This document shows, piece by piece, positions 21,001-31,645 of a stretch of 64,000 nt of DNA (positions within the stretch are counted from its first letter, which is position 1; the number at the start of each line of letters is the position of its first letter). The DNA comes from Tridacna crocea. Its lineage: Eukaryota; Mollusca; Bivalvia; Cardiida; Cardiidae. The translations under genes and the position numbers were made by a program. The notes below the pieces were generated by a model. It ran no database searches. It had not been told where the DNA came from and saw only the letters and a program-made list of their open reading frames with translations. Where the stretch lies: contig OX031060.1 of the NCBI GenBank assembly GCA_943736015.1, forward strand, positions 17,435,501-17,499,500. Reading direction: 5' to 3'.

Positions 21001-24000
21001 GCGTCAAAAGTAGGGATTGTGTGGTAATGGGTTAAAGATACCATAGAAATGCCTTATGGGGTATAGAGTTAACAGAAAGGCTTTTTCAAACATTTACTCT
21101 TCACCAAATGACAAAATTTTAGACTTGTCCAAATTTGGTTATTTTTTTTTGTTTTATAGCAATCCCAACAGTCACATCATGGCATCCAGGTCACCTTTTA
21201 ACCCATTACCAAACCACAATATTTTAGACTGGTCCAAATTGGAAGCATTTGCAGACGACAAAATAAAAGTGACTGAAAATTTGAAATTTGTTTTGTGAAG
21301 GGAAGAAAACATTGTGGGAAAAGAAGAAAATGCTGGTTACCAGCATTTTCTCCTTTTCCCACAATGTTTTTGAAAGGCTTCTTTCTCAGGGGCGTCAAAA
21401 GTAGGGATTGTGTGGTAATGGGTTAATATGTTAATAGATTTTTCATCAACAAATGCTTTGCATGGCACTCTTTACAAACCAGCTGGTTACTACCTGCTTT
21501 CCTATCTAGGCATCAATGAAAAGATGTTTAAATTCTGTTGCAATGCTAAAATACTGATAATCAGCATACTCTCCTTTTCCTTCAATGTTTTCTGCTTTTT
21601 TTTTTTTTTCAAAGACAAATTTCATCTTTAATTTGTAGTACACTGCAAATGTTTTGATTTGGACCAGTCAAAGATCTTGTGACATGATAAAAAGCTAATG
21701 ATACACTTGGAAACAGTCTACTAAAGAATAATTTCTTCTTTTCTCACAAAGTTTCAATGGGCTATCAATTAACCTATTACCACACAATCCCTACTTTTGA
21801 TGCCCCTGAGAAAGAAGCCTTTAGAAAACATTGTGGGAAAAGGAGAAAATGCTGGTTACCAGCATTTTCTCCATTTCCCACAGTGTTTTCCACTCTTCCC
21901 AGAACAAATTGGTATTTTTTAGTCACCTTTATTTTGTTGTCTGCAAATGCTTTTAGTTTGGACCAATCTAAAAATTTCTTGTGTGGTAAAAAGTTAAAAG
22001 TTGCTACAAGTCAAAACTGTGTGGTGAACAGCTAAGGATGAATCCCTTTTAATTTAGCCATATTTGATTTTGTTTTCTACAAATTGGACAGATCAAACAA
22101 ACTGTTGCATGGCCAAGATTTATATAATGAAATCAGATCATTAATACTTACTCTGCCCATTATTGAACATGTCGATCTCCCTTGTCATCAATTGGATGTC
22201 AGCCTGTAACTGCAGGTTCTCTCCCCTTAACTTGGTCAAATCAACTGCCTGTGATAAGGAAAAAAACTGTCCCACTACAGTATTGCAACAAACTATGCAT
22301 TTACGTATTTAGAGCTTTTCAGACACTTTATCCACTTGGGCCATGAAGCCCTTGAATTTCAGAAAATTTGGATACTTAAACAGAGCTCCAATTCAGAGGA
22401 AGTGATTTTCATTACAAAACTGAAAACATTTATTATTATCCACCAAACCCTATGTTGTTGGTACTCATTAGAACCGTCTCATAGAGACGATTCTTAGGAA
22501 TATCCACAACATAGGGTTTTAAAGCTATATAATGACAAGAATACCATTATTCCCTCTAATCTGGAGCTCTGCTTAACCTTTTACCACTCAATGACAACTG
22601 TTAACGCTCTTGAAAGAGAAGAATTTTGAAAATATTGTGGGAAAAGGAGAAAATGCTGGTTACTAGCCATTTTTTCCTTTTCCCACAATATTTTCTACCC
22701 ATTCAAAGAAAAAAAAATTTATATGAGTCACAATGAAACTGTTATCTCCAAATGCCTTGAATTCAGACAAGTCTGAATTTTTCTCGTGTGGTAAAAGGTT
22801 AAATCTCTCCAGCTGGGAAGTTTGCATGGTTCCAGTCTTGGCCAATTAACTGAAAATAGTCATTAGTGTTCTCCGTAAATTTATACATTGTGCAACAGGA
22901 TTAATTAATATTCTAAATGCTCCCCAGGTTCTCTTTCCTCCTATTTGATAAAAACAATTGTACCGTTTGAGCCACTTTGAAATAGTCGGCTACAAATGCT
23001 TTCAATTTGGATGGGGCTAAAATTTTGTTGACTGGTAAAGGGTTAACCCCATTAACCCATTACCACACAGAAAAAAATTAGACCTATCCAAATTGAAAGC
23101 ATTTGCAGACGACAATTTCAAAGTGGCTCAAATGGTGCAATTTTACTTTCATAGGGTAGAAAACTTTGTGGGAAAAGGAGAAAATGCTGGTTACCAGCAT
23201 TTTCTCCTTTTCCCACAGTGTTTTCAAAAGGCTTCTTTCTCTGGGTCGTTAAAAGTCGGGATTGTGTGGTAAAGGGTTAAACCAAACAATTCCTTTTTCT
23301 TAGCCCTTTACCACACAATGATGAATTTTAACAACCCCAGTGAGAAAGCCTTTTAAAAACATTGTGGGAATAGGAGAAAATGGTGGTTAACAGCATTTTC
23401 TATTTTTCCCACAATTTTTCAGTCACTTTCATTCTGTCATCTGCAAATGCTTTCAAATTTTGACAAGCCCAAATTATTGTCATTTTGGCAATGAATTAAT
23501 ACATGTTAAACTGTGTACATCTTCTTTTTAGTTTGCCAGGATGCATATCTGAGACACTTGCAATACTTACAGATGGAAAAGGAGCAGTTCTTTTTCGTTG
23601 CCTGTTATCAGCAGAAATCTGAAGTTTACTGACTTCCTGTTTCAGCTGCTGTAATCGATCTTCGGCTGCAGATACGTCTTCCTTCAGTTTCTGCATACGA
23701 GACTTCTGATGTGATAACAAAACTGTAATACAAATAGTAGAAGAGTAAGCAGACAGTCAGGGATGTCAATTGTTTTCTTTGTCTACTTGTCCTGTAGGAC
23801 GAGTGGATAGAAAAATTTCTCATCCTTATAACACTATCATTTGTCCCAACTTGTGGACTTGAATGACCAACTGACCATTTCTACTGCATATATGCCCTAC
23901 CTCAAAGATTCGTGAACCTTACTGGTATTTTCATTCTTTCAAAGAGACAACGCAATGATTTAATTCCGGCAGATTGAGAGACAAAGAAATTGTCAGAAAT

Positions 24001-27000
24001 CATTTCTGGACAAGGGAAAGTACACTTAACTCATTGTTATGGCAAAATCAACCTAAAAATATATTTGATCACTGCCAGAAATTTGTCAAATGACGTCACT
24101 CAAGGGGTATTCCTAAAGGTCACAGCCTCTAAACTTATGACAAATACATATTATGTACATCATACTTTGAAATTACTGGCACAAGGTGTCAATAAATGTG
24201 ATGTACAAACAACTGATGAATTATTTTTCGGGGAAATGATGGTTTTCCATAAAAATGTGAACTTTTTTATCTTAAATATGATTTTGACCCATTTCTTCGG
24301 ATAAAGGAGCTTCTCAGGAACGTTTACGTCTGTAAAAGGATTTATAGCAGCTAAAAAGAGCAGTGAGCACAAATATTCATAGCAAACATAAGATTCACGA
24401 ATATACAAGTATTCACAAATTAATGAGAATCAACACCACTATGGTGTCAATATAAACAAAGTACAGTAGTATTTTTTTTTCCAGTGGCTTGACTGGTAAA
24501 CTTCTCCTGATTTAATAATAAAGGAATTGTACAGGTATAATGATCTAACTGACAAACAGAAAATCTGTCAAGCACTTCACAGATGCGCCTGCATAATAAA
24601 CAAACATCCTGTGTCGTGATTGAAGAGATGCTCTGTAATTATTGTTTTACTTTTCATTTTGTGTTTTCAATGAAATAATCTGCAATTTGAATTTTACTGG
24701 ACAAATTTAAAATTTAATAGTTTTAAAATGCACTCCTCCAACAGGACGAGCTAAGCATTTTTTCTACTTACCCGAAGCCAAATGTTACTCGTAAATACAA
24801 TCAGATGAGTGGAATTCTACATCCCGGACAGGGTCCAAAAAATCCACTAAACCGCTTGTCCTTACTAGTAAAAATTTGGTGAGGGCAAGCGGATTATCCT
24901 GCTTTGTTTGACAGTAGGACAAAAAAATGCTTTCTAAATGCCTTCATTAGGGTTGTCAAAACATTGCTTTTTTTTTAACTAGAGATTTCAACACCATATT
25001 AACAATTTGGGCCATATCTAGGCACTCGGTATACCTACTCCTTACCCTTTCTGGCTTTCTCATACAATGTATCAGTACTGCTTACAACTCTCTAATATAC
25101 AAATGTACATCAGAAGTACGCAGCAAAAATTTGCAAGAAGAAAGTTTGTCTAAACTAGGTATCAAACCTTAGACCACAACGTTGCAAGTCCGACATACGT
25201 AACACTGAGCTACCTAGCTGGGCCGTACTAGCTTACATGGTAGGGGTTGGGCATAACCCTTTACAATACAATCCCAACTTTTGACAACCCTGAGAAAGAA
25301 AGCCTTTGAAAACATTGTGGGAAAAGGAGAAAATGCTGGTAACCAGCATTTTCTCCTATTCCCACAATGTGTTCTACCCTTTCCAAATCAAATTTTCAAT
25401 CACTGATTCACATTTATCTTGTCGTCTGCAAATGCTATCGATCTGGACTAGTCCAAAAATTTTGTCTTTTCGGCGAGAGATAATTACTATCAAAACAACT
25501 ACCTTGTGTATATTCCTCCGGATCGTCGTGGAGTCCAGGTCTAGACTGTTGTTGACTGTTAACCATCGCAGCTGATGATTCTGAACTAACACTGCTATGA
25601 CTAGATGAGGGAGAGAGAAATGGTCCAGGGTTCGGTCTGTAATCTCTATCTCCATGAAATACACTTTCACTGTCACTACCACTTGAGTGCCTGGGACCAG
25701 GGGAATGCTCAGGCACTAGGCACACGTTTGGCATTGGAGGGAATTTCAAAAATCCACCCTCCTCTTGACTAGGACTAACGCCTTTAATGTTTATCACAGT
25801 TTTGCCTTGTTCTCCAGCAGGTATATTGTCACTAATTTGACCACTTGGGCCTATCACAGAACCATGAGTTAAGACAGAATGGCCACTGGAATTTAAACCA
25901 GCAATTTCGTTAAAGTACTGAATGTGTGATTGCACGCCCCTTTCACGTCTGGCACTTGTTATCTCTACAACAATTGGTTTCATTCCTTGTGGGCTTTGAG
26001 AATTTGACAAGTCATGAGGTTTATCTGACCTGGGTCTCATGAAATTTTGAGACACCCTGTGATCACTTACAGCACTACTGGTAACTGGTAATGAGCCTGG
26101 CAAGGGAGAATGTATAGTTCTTTCCATATTTGGACTGCTTAAATTAGTCTGTGGGTTAGTATTCACAACAGGGTTCAAAAATATATGAGTTTGTGATGAG
26201 TGATTGTGTTTTGGAGCACCATAACCTTGATCATAGTCTTCTGTTGGGGATTTATATTGAGAAGAGACACTTGGTGTAAGGTTCATGTTCTCAAAGCGGG
26301 AAACTGACTGCTGGAGATCTGGGGAGAATGCTGAATTCTGGGGATTGTTCTGAAACTGGGGGTTTTGATAGGGTTTGTAGAGATTGATTGGATGGTAATT
26401 CCACCCACTCCTGTCTGTTGTCACTTGGTTTCCTGCAGTGTGAACTGTACCTCCCTGATCCCGGTCAATTCTGATCTTACATATATAGTTTGGAGGTTGC
26501 GGGGGATTTTCTGCTTGATCTGCATGTGACCAAATATGCTGCACTTCAATGGGTCTCAGGCCTGGCTTTGCTGGTTGTGTTGGAGAATTCCCTGAGGGTA
26601 CATGCCCGATACAAGAACCATGATTGGCTTTTTGCCCCTCAATACCTGTCCTTATATTATTATTGTTACAGTTTATGTGAGGAATAGTTGTGCTTTGATT
26701 TCCTCCATACCAACTTATAAATTGATTAAGGTCACTTGGTCTGACAGGAGCCGAAGTTGGACTTCCATCATCTGACATAGTAATTGGGCCACGATATCCT
26801 GGAACGTTGGAAAAACTATGACTGGTGTGAAAGGCTGGTCTAGCAGAGGCACTGCCAGAACTAGCATTACTCATGTTGCTACTTGAAGAGTCACTACGTT
26901 GTCTAGGTTCAACAGCACTTTCTCCAATTTGCCAAAGTGGATCATTCATACAAGATCCAGGATTGCCGTATAAATATTTTGGGCTCTCTTGTGCCAAGAT

Positions 27001-28232
27001 TTCCATACACTTTAGTCTGTCATTTCCAAACTGTTTGAAAAAGAGGAAAAAACAATGAAATATAGTAGATACATTCAACCAATCAATTTCAAAGCTATTT
27101 ATCTCTATTCAATTAGAACAGTCAGAACATGTTCTGAAAACACAGCACAGAGTTCCGAAATACTCCATTGACCCAGAAAACATTCAGAGTGTTTTGAGTA
27201 GCAAAAGGAATGGGCCCAATATGCTTTGTCCACTATAGTAACCTCCCTTGATAGGAGTAACCAACTCCAAGACAAGCGTCTTAAAAAGGCCCACTTCTCC
27301 TTGTCTTCAAGTATTATTATTGCAATGAATTCTGTCAAAATTAATTTTTATAACTTCCTTCCTATTATCATTTCTTGAAAACTTTGTCAGTAGATATATG
27401 TAGTTAAGACTTCTTGATTTATTGTCTGTATGTTTGATTGTCAAACAGTATGGGCAATTGGGGTCTTAGCTACTTGTCATTAACTCTTTACCTGGTACCG
27501 GGCCTGTGATGACACATTCCGATTGGTTGTTAGTCTCCCAGAAAGCCACATCTACCTTTCCCAACATTCAACTTTGTTATTACCAATATATTGGATTTAT
27601 CACCTTGTTCAACTCATGGCAAATCATACATACATGTGTATACATACCCTGATCAAGCTGAGAAGCCCCAATAAAAACTAGTCCTGCTGTGGAATTTTTA
27701 CTTCGGATTTTCCATTGTCTGCTTGGAAAAGTTGTCAACCGAGACAATAGTATTGATGGTTCCAAAAATCCCAATTTAACCCATTACCACACAATCCCTA
27801 CTTTTGATGACCCTGAGAAAGAAGCCATTGTAAAACATTGTGGCGAAAAAGAGAAAATGCTGGTAACCAGCATTTTCTCCTTTTCCAACAATGTTTTCTG
27901 CCCTTCACAAAACAAATTTCAAATTTTCAGTCATTTTTATTTTGTTGTCTGCAACTGCTTTCAAGTTGGACAAGGCTAAAATTCTGTCATTTGGTAAAGG
28001 GTTAAGGTCTACAACCCCTAACTCCATAGTAAATATTGTGTATTATCAATGTTTGCATGAAGGATATCAGGCCAATCTTGGTAGCTTTTGTAGACCTTAA
28101 TGGATAGAATTACAAAAGTAAATGTACTTGCGAGTAACCTACCTTTGTCATGCATGATATCAAAATATTATCGGGGACTTCAGGAAATTTACTCTTCAGT
28201 TCACGGTATAGTTTTGGATCCACGGAATCCAT
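17735..28232 (-). CDS. TAB2: TAB2/TAB3-like TAK1-binding adaptor, six coding exons
   Basis: Family role: adaptor of the TAK1 (MAP3K7) kinase complex that binds Lys63-linked ubiquitin and links TRAF signalling to NF-kB and JNK/p38 in the cytoplasm. Seen here: six exons of 90, 1528, 152, 97, 228 and 272 nt join in frame into a predicted 788-residue protein, against about 700 in vertebrates. Residues 1-52 form a CUE domain (FPEVP at 16-20, ESPKYLYG at 45-52). Residues 55-535 are Ser/Pro/Asn/Gln-rich. Residues 541-622 form a coiled coil opening with LLSHQKSRM, very like vertebrate TAB2. Residues 699-723 are proline-rich. Residues 737-759 are an NZF finger (Cys 739, 742, 753, 756) with Thr743-Phe744, the pair that contacts ubiquitin in TAB2. 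The start is the first ATG of the CUE exon. A single invertebrate gene could equally be called TAB3. Extra small exons cannot be excluded. Confidence 0.9.
18150..18378 (+). mobile_element. TTAA hairpin element, type A'
   Basis: Complete, in TAB2/3-like intron 5, 144 bp from the exon 6 acceptor. Confidence 0.9.
18698..18909 (-). mobile_element. TTAA hairpin element, type A
   Basis: 212 bp: the short arm lacks GACCCTGAGAAAGAAG-type sequence. Stem perfect with a C centre (CTGGTCACCAG). Confidence 0.9.
19047..19247 (-). mobile_element. TTAA hairpin element, type B ends, left stem lost
   Basis: Reads GAAAACAGCAACCAGC: the left stem is deleted up to the tip. Confidence 0.85.
19510..19925 (-). mobile_element. 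hAT-like MITE, second copy
   Basis: Inverse of the 53584 element: CATCTTCGCAAGC at the left, TTGCCAAGATG at the right, with ACCTTAACG on both flanks (19501-19509, 19926-19934). It lies in intron 5 of the TAB2/3-like gene. Confidence 0.85.
20067..20294 (-). CDS. TAB2: TAB2/3-like coding exon 5 (Ser/Thr/Pro linker)
   Basis: Acceptor CTTTTTATAG, donor AAAAAAG|GTAAAT; enters and leaves in phase 1. It encodes residues 624-698, ending in a run of PP motifs and PRDKK. A TTAA hairpin element ends only 25 nt upstream of its acceptor. Confidence 0.82.
20320..20545 (+). mobile_element. TTAA hairpin element, type A, next to a splice site
   Basis: Left target ATAA. It ends 25 nt upstream (in the gene's sense) of the exon 5 acceptor, so the branch-point region probably lies inside or against the element. 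Confidence 0.88.
20606..21072 (-). mobile_element. TTAA hairpin element, type C, split by a type A copy
   Basis: TTAACCCTTTACTCCATAG, stem GGTGAAATTGCTCGT and inverse, then CAGCTTCATCCTTGCTG. Interrupted at 20808-21035 and resumed as ATACCATAGAAATGCC to GGGTATAGAGTTAA. Confidence 0.88.
20808..21035 (+). mobile_element. TTAA hairpin element, type A, nested in type C
   Basis: Complete, with a TTAA at each junction; the host copy has only one such site when aligned with the type C copy at 49399. Confidence 0.93.
21093..21140 (+). repeat. TTAA hairpin element, long-arm fragment
   Basis: TTTACTCTTCACCAAATGAC, AAAATTTTAGACTTGTCC. Confidence 0.55.
21198..21426 (+). mobile_element. TTAA hairpin element, type A (family reference copy)
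   Basis: A clean 229-bp copy showing the family plan. TTAA plus CCCATTACC at the left is inverted as GGTAATGGG plus TTAA at the right. The long arm carries GCATTTGCAGACGACAAAAT and AATAAA (21262-21267). The hairpin 21305-21370 has arms of ~30 bp around GGTTACC. The short arm holds GAAAGGCTTCTTTCTCAGG. There is no coding capacity; such elements need a transposase from elsewhere. TTAA targets are used by the piggyBac and Kolobok superfamilies; which one applies here is open. Confidence 0.93.
21520..21695 (-). repeat. TTAA hairpin element, decayed
   Basis: AAATACTGATAATCAGCATA stem, then TTTGATTTGGACCAGTC; ends not preserved. Confidence 0.5.
21769..21997 (-). mobile_element. TTAA hairpin element, type A
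   Basis: Complete; 154 bp from TAB2/3-like exon 4 donor. Confidence 0.92.
22152..22248 (-). CDS. TAB2: TAB2/3-like coding exon 4 (coiled coil, second part)
   Basis: A 97-nt exon bounded by TTATCACAG and CAGA|GTAAGT. It encodes [18 protein letters not shown] and then [12 protein letters not shown], resembling the second coiled-coil segment of vertebrate TAB2. It ends in phase 1. Confidence 0.85.
22446..22520. repeat. hairpin, AAACCCTATGTTGT arms
   Basis: AAACCCTATGTTGTTGG and its inverse CCACAACATAGGGTTT enclose GTACTCATTAGAACCGTCTC; a half-like match (TTGTGGGTACTCATTAGAAT) is at 58276-58296. Confidence 0.65.
22573..22802 (-). mobile_element. TTAA hairpin element, type A'
   Basis: 230 bp; tip GGTTACTAGCC disrupts the stem by one insertion. 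Confidence 0.88.
22922..23046 (-). repeat. TTAA hairpin element, long-arm half
   Basis: GAGCCACTTTGAAATAGTCG through GACTGGTAAAGGGTTAA. Confidence 0.6.
23052..23280 (+). mobile_element. TTAA hairpin element, type A'
   Basis: Complete, 229 bp; starts 5 bp after the previous fragment's TTAA. Confidence 0.92.
23300..23499 (-). mobile_element. TTAA hairpin element, type A, 200 bp
   Basis: The long arm lacks the ACAAAACAAATTTC segment; left target TTAG. 72 bp from TAB2/3-like exon 3. Confidence 0.85.
23571..23722 (-). CDS. TAB2: TAB2/3-like coding exon 3 (coiled coil)
   Basis: Acceptor TTTGTATTACAG, donor TCT|GTAAGT. The split first codon becomes Val540. Heptad-like charged and leucine spacing ([16 protein letters not shown]) marks the coiled coil. 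It ends in phase 0. Confidence 0.88.
23723..25151. other. intronic stretch of TAB2/3-like intron 2, nothing recognised
   Basis: Holds two short phrases of one shape (GTCCTGTAGGACGAG near 23790, AACAGGACGAGC near 24741) but no element ends. Confidence 0.45.
25152..25224 (-). repeat. tRNA-like piece in TAB2/3-like intron 2
   Basis: Minus strand: GGCCCAGCTAGGTAGCTCAG, CTTGCAA (Ala-like) loop, AGGTTTGATACC B box. The acceptor stem is not convincing. Confidence 0.45.
25253..25485 (-). mobile_element. TTAA hairpin element, type A, next to a splice donor
   Basis: Lies 17 nt inside intron 2 from the donor of the giant exon. Right end drifted (CGGCGAGAGATAAT). Confidence 0.85.
25503..27030 (-). CDS. 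TAB2: TAB2/3-like coding exon 2 (end of CUE plus giant linker)
   Basis: Acceptor TTTTTCAAACAG is followed by [12 protein letters not shown], which completes the CUE domain. The exon is open for 1528 nt, in keeping with the single very large exon of vertebrate TAB2. It ends in phase 1 at CAAG|GTAGTT, after EEYTQ. Confidence 0.9.
27776..28005 (-). mobile_element. TTAA hairpin element, type A
   Basis: Complete, in TAB2/3-like intron 1; 137 bp from exon 1. Confidence 0.92.
28143..28232 (-). CDS. TAB2: TAB2/3-like coding exon 1 (first half of CUE domain)
   Basis: Encodes residues 1-30, starting [20 protein letters not shown]. It ends in phase 0 at an AAG|GTAGGT donor. The ATG lies 24 nt inside the exon, whose acceptor (TTCTCTTTTCAG) ends at 28257. 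Confidence 0.88.
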
Positions 28233-28256
28233 TCTTTAAACTCATCTTTTAGTAAA
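28233..28256 (-). other. 5' untranslated part of TAB2/3-like exon
   Basis: A pyrimidine-rich tract followed by TCAG precedes the ATG by 24 nt. At least one upstream non-coding exon is therefore expected at higher coordinates. Confidence 0.6.
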
Positions 28257-29435
28257 CTGAAAAGAGAAAATAAATTAAATCAATAAAGTTCGAACTTGGT
28301 TGGCTCCAGGAGGTAATTGGTACATTGACTGAAGTATTTGTCAAATCTTGTCATGGAAGTGATCAGTATTTAGTCTTCACAAGGATAGAACAATTGTGGC
28401 AGAAAATTCAAAGATAAAATTTGTTCCCACTCCTGCTCAAGGCTGTATGTGTATGGAGTGCATAAAAATGCATTACACGTACTAGTTACCACAGCATAAA
28501 CACCAAGATACATGACAACTCATGTGGAAGAAACCCACATCACAACCAGTCATGGACAAATACTGTATAAAACGAAGTTGAAGCACACTAGAGAAGAGAG
28601 GAAGTAAAATATTCTTTGAACACTGAGAGAACCTTTTTGTACCATTGGTGCAACTGACAAAAAAGATGAAACTTGTACAGTCTAATTCAAAGGCATTTAT
28701 CTGCTATAAGTACGAGCAGGTGTTTGGATTAACTCATTACCAAACGACAACATTTTAGGCTTGTCGAAATCGAAAGCACTTGCTGATGACAAAAAAAAAA
28801 AAAGTGACTGAAAATTTGAAATATTTTGTGAAGGGTAGAAAACATAGTGGGAAAAGGAGAAAATGCTGGTTACCAGCATTTTCTTACCAGCATTTTCTCC
28901 TTTTCCCACAATGTGTCCTAAAGTCTTCTTTCTCAGGGTTGTCAAAAGTAGGGATTGAGTGGTAATGGGTTAAATCTACATGTAGCTGGTCAATCTTTGT
29001 GAGGGGTTGTGTAGTGGTAGAGCCTATTCTTAGTTCAAATCCCACAATGAAAAGAGTCAACCTTAGGAACTATCCCACATTATGAGTAATCACCAACCCT
29101 GATCCTAATACATAACTGAAATGATATTTTCAAACCTATGGTAAAAAACCTGAAAAATGTTGTTTGAAACTTCTTTATGAGGGGAAAAATCCCCTGGTAA
29201 GTTCAGATCTAAGATCAGACTGCACGTTCTGAGAGTATGCAGACGACAAATTCAGAATTGCTATCTGGGGAGAGGTGACTTTTCCCTCCTCTGAAAATTG
29301 GGAGCAGCTCAGCCGTTTTTCAAAATGGGGAAAAGTGGTTATCCTTTTGGAGAGAAGTTTAGACAGACATCAAAAAGTAGATTTGGGCTAAAATATGGAA
29401 GAAATTTACAAACCCTAACTAATTAACAGATCAGT
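28257..29435. other. upstream of TAB2/3-like exon 1, no exon recognised
   Basis: Expected to be intron leading to an upstream non-coding exon. Only one hairpin element is recognised. Confidence 0.4.
28729..28973 (+). mobile_element. TTAA hairpin element, type A with 15-bp stem duplication
   Basis: TTACCAGCATTTTC occurs twice in the right stem, lengthening the copy to 245 bp. Confidence 0.9.
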
Positions 29436-29989
29436 TTAAAGGTGGGTATTTAGAATTTTTACATCTCACCAAATTAAAAAATATATGTATCACTGAAATT
29501 CATATGAAAAAATAATACAAATCATCAAAAATGAAGATTCATAAAATTACAAAAAAATTGTTTTTTGATGGTGTTCCCTTAACAGGCTACACGTAGCCTC
29601 TTAAGGTATTTTTAGATTTCGCGCCAAAAATCAATAAAGCATTTTGGGAATGCCAAGTGACTGACACGTGACTCATAACGCTGAAATTCCATTACATAAA
29701 AAACATGTAATAATTATTTTCCATAATGTCTTCTTCGGACCCTATGTTTGAAACTTAATCTGTGTATTCCTGTATGTACATGAGTGAATTGATCATCTAA
29801 AAATAGAATGTGTCTCCCGTCCGTGTCAACCTGGGCTGTAGTAAATCTCTAATTTCTCGTGTTGTCGGACAGTGTTCGACTACTGGGGTTTTATGAATGA
29901 AAATTAAAAGGCTTTGGGAGTATATAAGGATGATTTTTTTTTGCACTTTTGTTCAATTTTCGTCCCAAAATCTGAAGGGCCACCTTTAA
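29436..29989. mobile_element. TTAAAGGTGG element (uninterrupted copy)
   Basis: TTAA plus AGGTGGG at the left and GGCCACCT plus TTAA at the right. It is AT-rich and without reading frames. The interior matches the interrupted copy at 58339-60785, including ACACGTAGCCTCTTAAG and GGCTTTGGGAGTATAT. A TTAA target suggests the Kolobok or piggyBac superfamily. Confidence 0.72.
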
Positions 29990-30089
29990 CTAAAAATCGT
30001 ACAAATCTAAATCAAAGAAAAAGAAATATTTTATACTTTTTATCTTTTCAATGATAAAATTCAATATATCTCTTCCTCTAAGAAACTAC

Positions 30090-30318
30090 TTAACTCCTTA
30101 CTAAATGACAATATGTTAGGCTTGTCCAAATCGAAATCATTTGCAGACAACAAATTCAAAGTGACAAAAAATGTAGAATATGTTTAGTAAAGGGTAGAAA
30201 ACATTGAGGGAAAAGGAGAAAATGCTGCATACCAGCATTTTCTCCTTTTTCCACAATGTTTTCTAAAGGCTTCTTTCTCAGGGTCTTAAGAAGTAGGGAT
30301 TGTGTAGTAATGGGTTAA
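30090..30318 (+). mobile_element. TTAA hairpin element, type A
   Basis: Complete; 100 bp after the TTAAAGGTGG element and 280 bp before the foldback element. Confidence 0.92.
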
Positions 30319-30597
30319 CAAATACATTAATTGTTTATCCCACTAAATTTATGTACCTTTAAGACAACTATGAAAAAAAATGGTGATGGAAAAAGGAAGT
30401 ATTACTTGTTTAAGTAATGGTTTCTTATAACACATGTATTTTTCAATCTTCCAAGCACTAGATCTATTTGTTTCCAAAATCCTGCAGAGATTTCTTTTTG
30501 CATAAAATCATTCTCTCAACTGGATAAAAAAAGAACTTCTTTTTTGGCAGAAAGTCATTTTCTTAACCAGATAAGAAAATTGTGGAAGTATCATATT

Positions 30598-31576
30598 CAC
30601 AGTATAGGACCGGAAGTGTGCATTGGTTGATATTGTATGTCACTTGGGAGTCTGTACAGTGGCGAAATGTCACTTGATTCTAGAAAACTGTGTTTCCACG
30701 GTAAGTGAAGTTAATATTTTTTTCATTTATTTTTATATTTGATTGAATTCTTTCCATCCACATGTACTTTTGATATATATATCAAACATGCCAGGCACCT
30801 GATCGTGCAATATGCAACCTCCTTATAGCAATAAGAATGTCTTGATCATCTTGATGTGAGAAAATTGAAATGATTTTCGACTACAAAAAATAGCAGAATT
30901 TTCGCTTTAGCGCACACGAGAGAATTCTTTCTACAATTAAAAGGTCTGCCGATGTGTCTGCTTTCTCTTTTCATCAACAAGTTCCAAGTTGTGACCTTAA
31001 AAGCGATTAAAATGACGAAATTCCAGCATGTCTACCAACAGAATTTTGTACTGTCACTTGTATAAAATATTGTAGACTCTCAAATGACTGTACAACAGCT
31101 TATCAAGTGACAGTATGAATTCCCTATGTTGACATGCCATTTTAAATGAACGATTAGGAGGATTGTAGTCGATTTTGTTACCAATTCTTTACATGTTTTC
31201 AAACAAAAGTGAATAAAGAAACTATTTATACATTTTCCGTTCAGCAAAAAAGCTTTTAAGGATGATTAATCAAACAAAATACCCCGTTGTTTATAGGCAA
31301 AATCATCTGTATTTTAGTATGGTTACATGATCAAGGCATCCCCATATCTCCAGGAGAGCTTTTCAGAGCACATGAGTGTTCTTGATACGGTCTATGATTG
31401 ACAAACAAACAACTGGATATGAAGGTTTTATAATAGCTATCAAAATAAATGAAAAATCACCAGCTTGACTTACCATGTGTTAGCAATTTTCAACGACCAA
31501 GTGACATTTCACCGCTGTACAGACTCCCAAGTGACATACAATCTCAAACACTGTACACTTCCCGTCCTACACCGTG
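30598..31576. mobile_element. ~1-kb foldback element, CAC-ended, 5-bp TSD
   Basis: The two halves are imperfect inverted copies about an axis near 31082: the outer ~130 bp match well (for example TATGTCACTTGGGAGTCTGT with its inverse near 31520) and the inner GCATGTC...CTGTCACTTG segments also pair. Ends read CACAGTATAGGAC and, inverted, CACGGTGTAGGAC, flanked by ATATT on both sides (30593-30597, 31577-31581). It has no coding capacity. Confidence 0.7.
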
Positions 31577-31645
31577 ATATTTGATTGCAGTTGCAGCAGA
31601 CAGTTTTTTTTCCGCTCCAGCTATTTTAGCATCTGCTAACATTAC

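Noticed and set aside
27480..27530. Further TTAA hairpin copy (TTAACTCTTTACC)
   Set aside because: Only the first 13 bases match; no arm or stem follows.
28990..29055. tRNA-like piece (GTAGTGGTAGAGCC ... AGTTCAAATCCCAC)
   Set aside because: Box spacing too short and no stems visible.
30598..30650. RAG-type recombination signal (heptamer plus nonamer)
   Set aside because: Only the heptamer-like CACAGTA is present; no A-rich nonamer at 12 or 23 bp.
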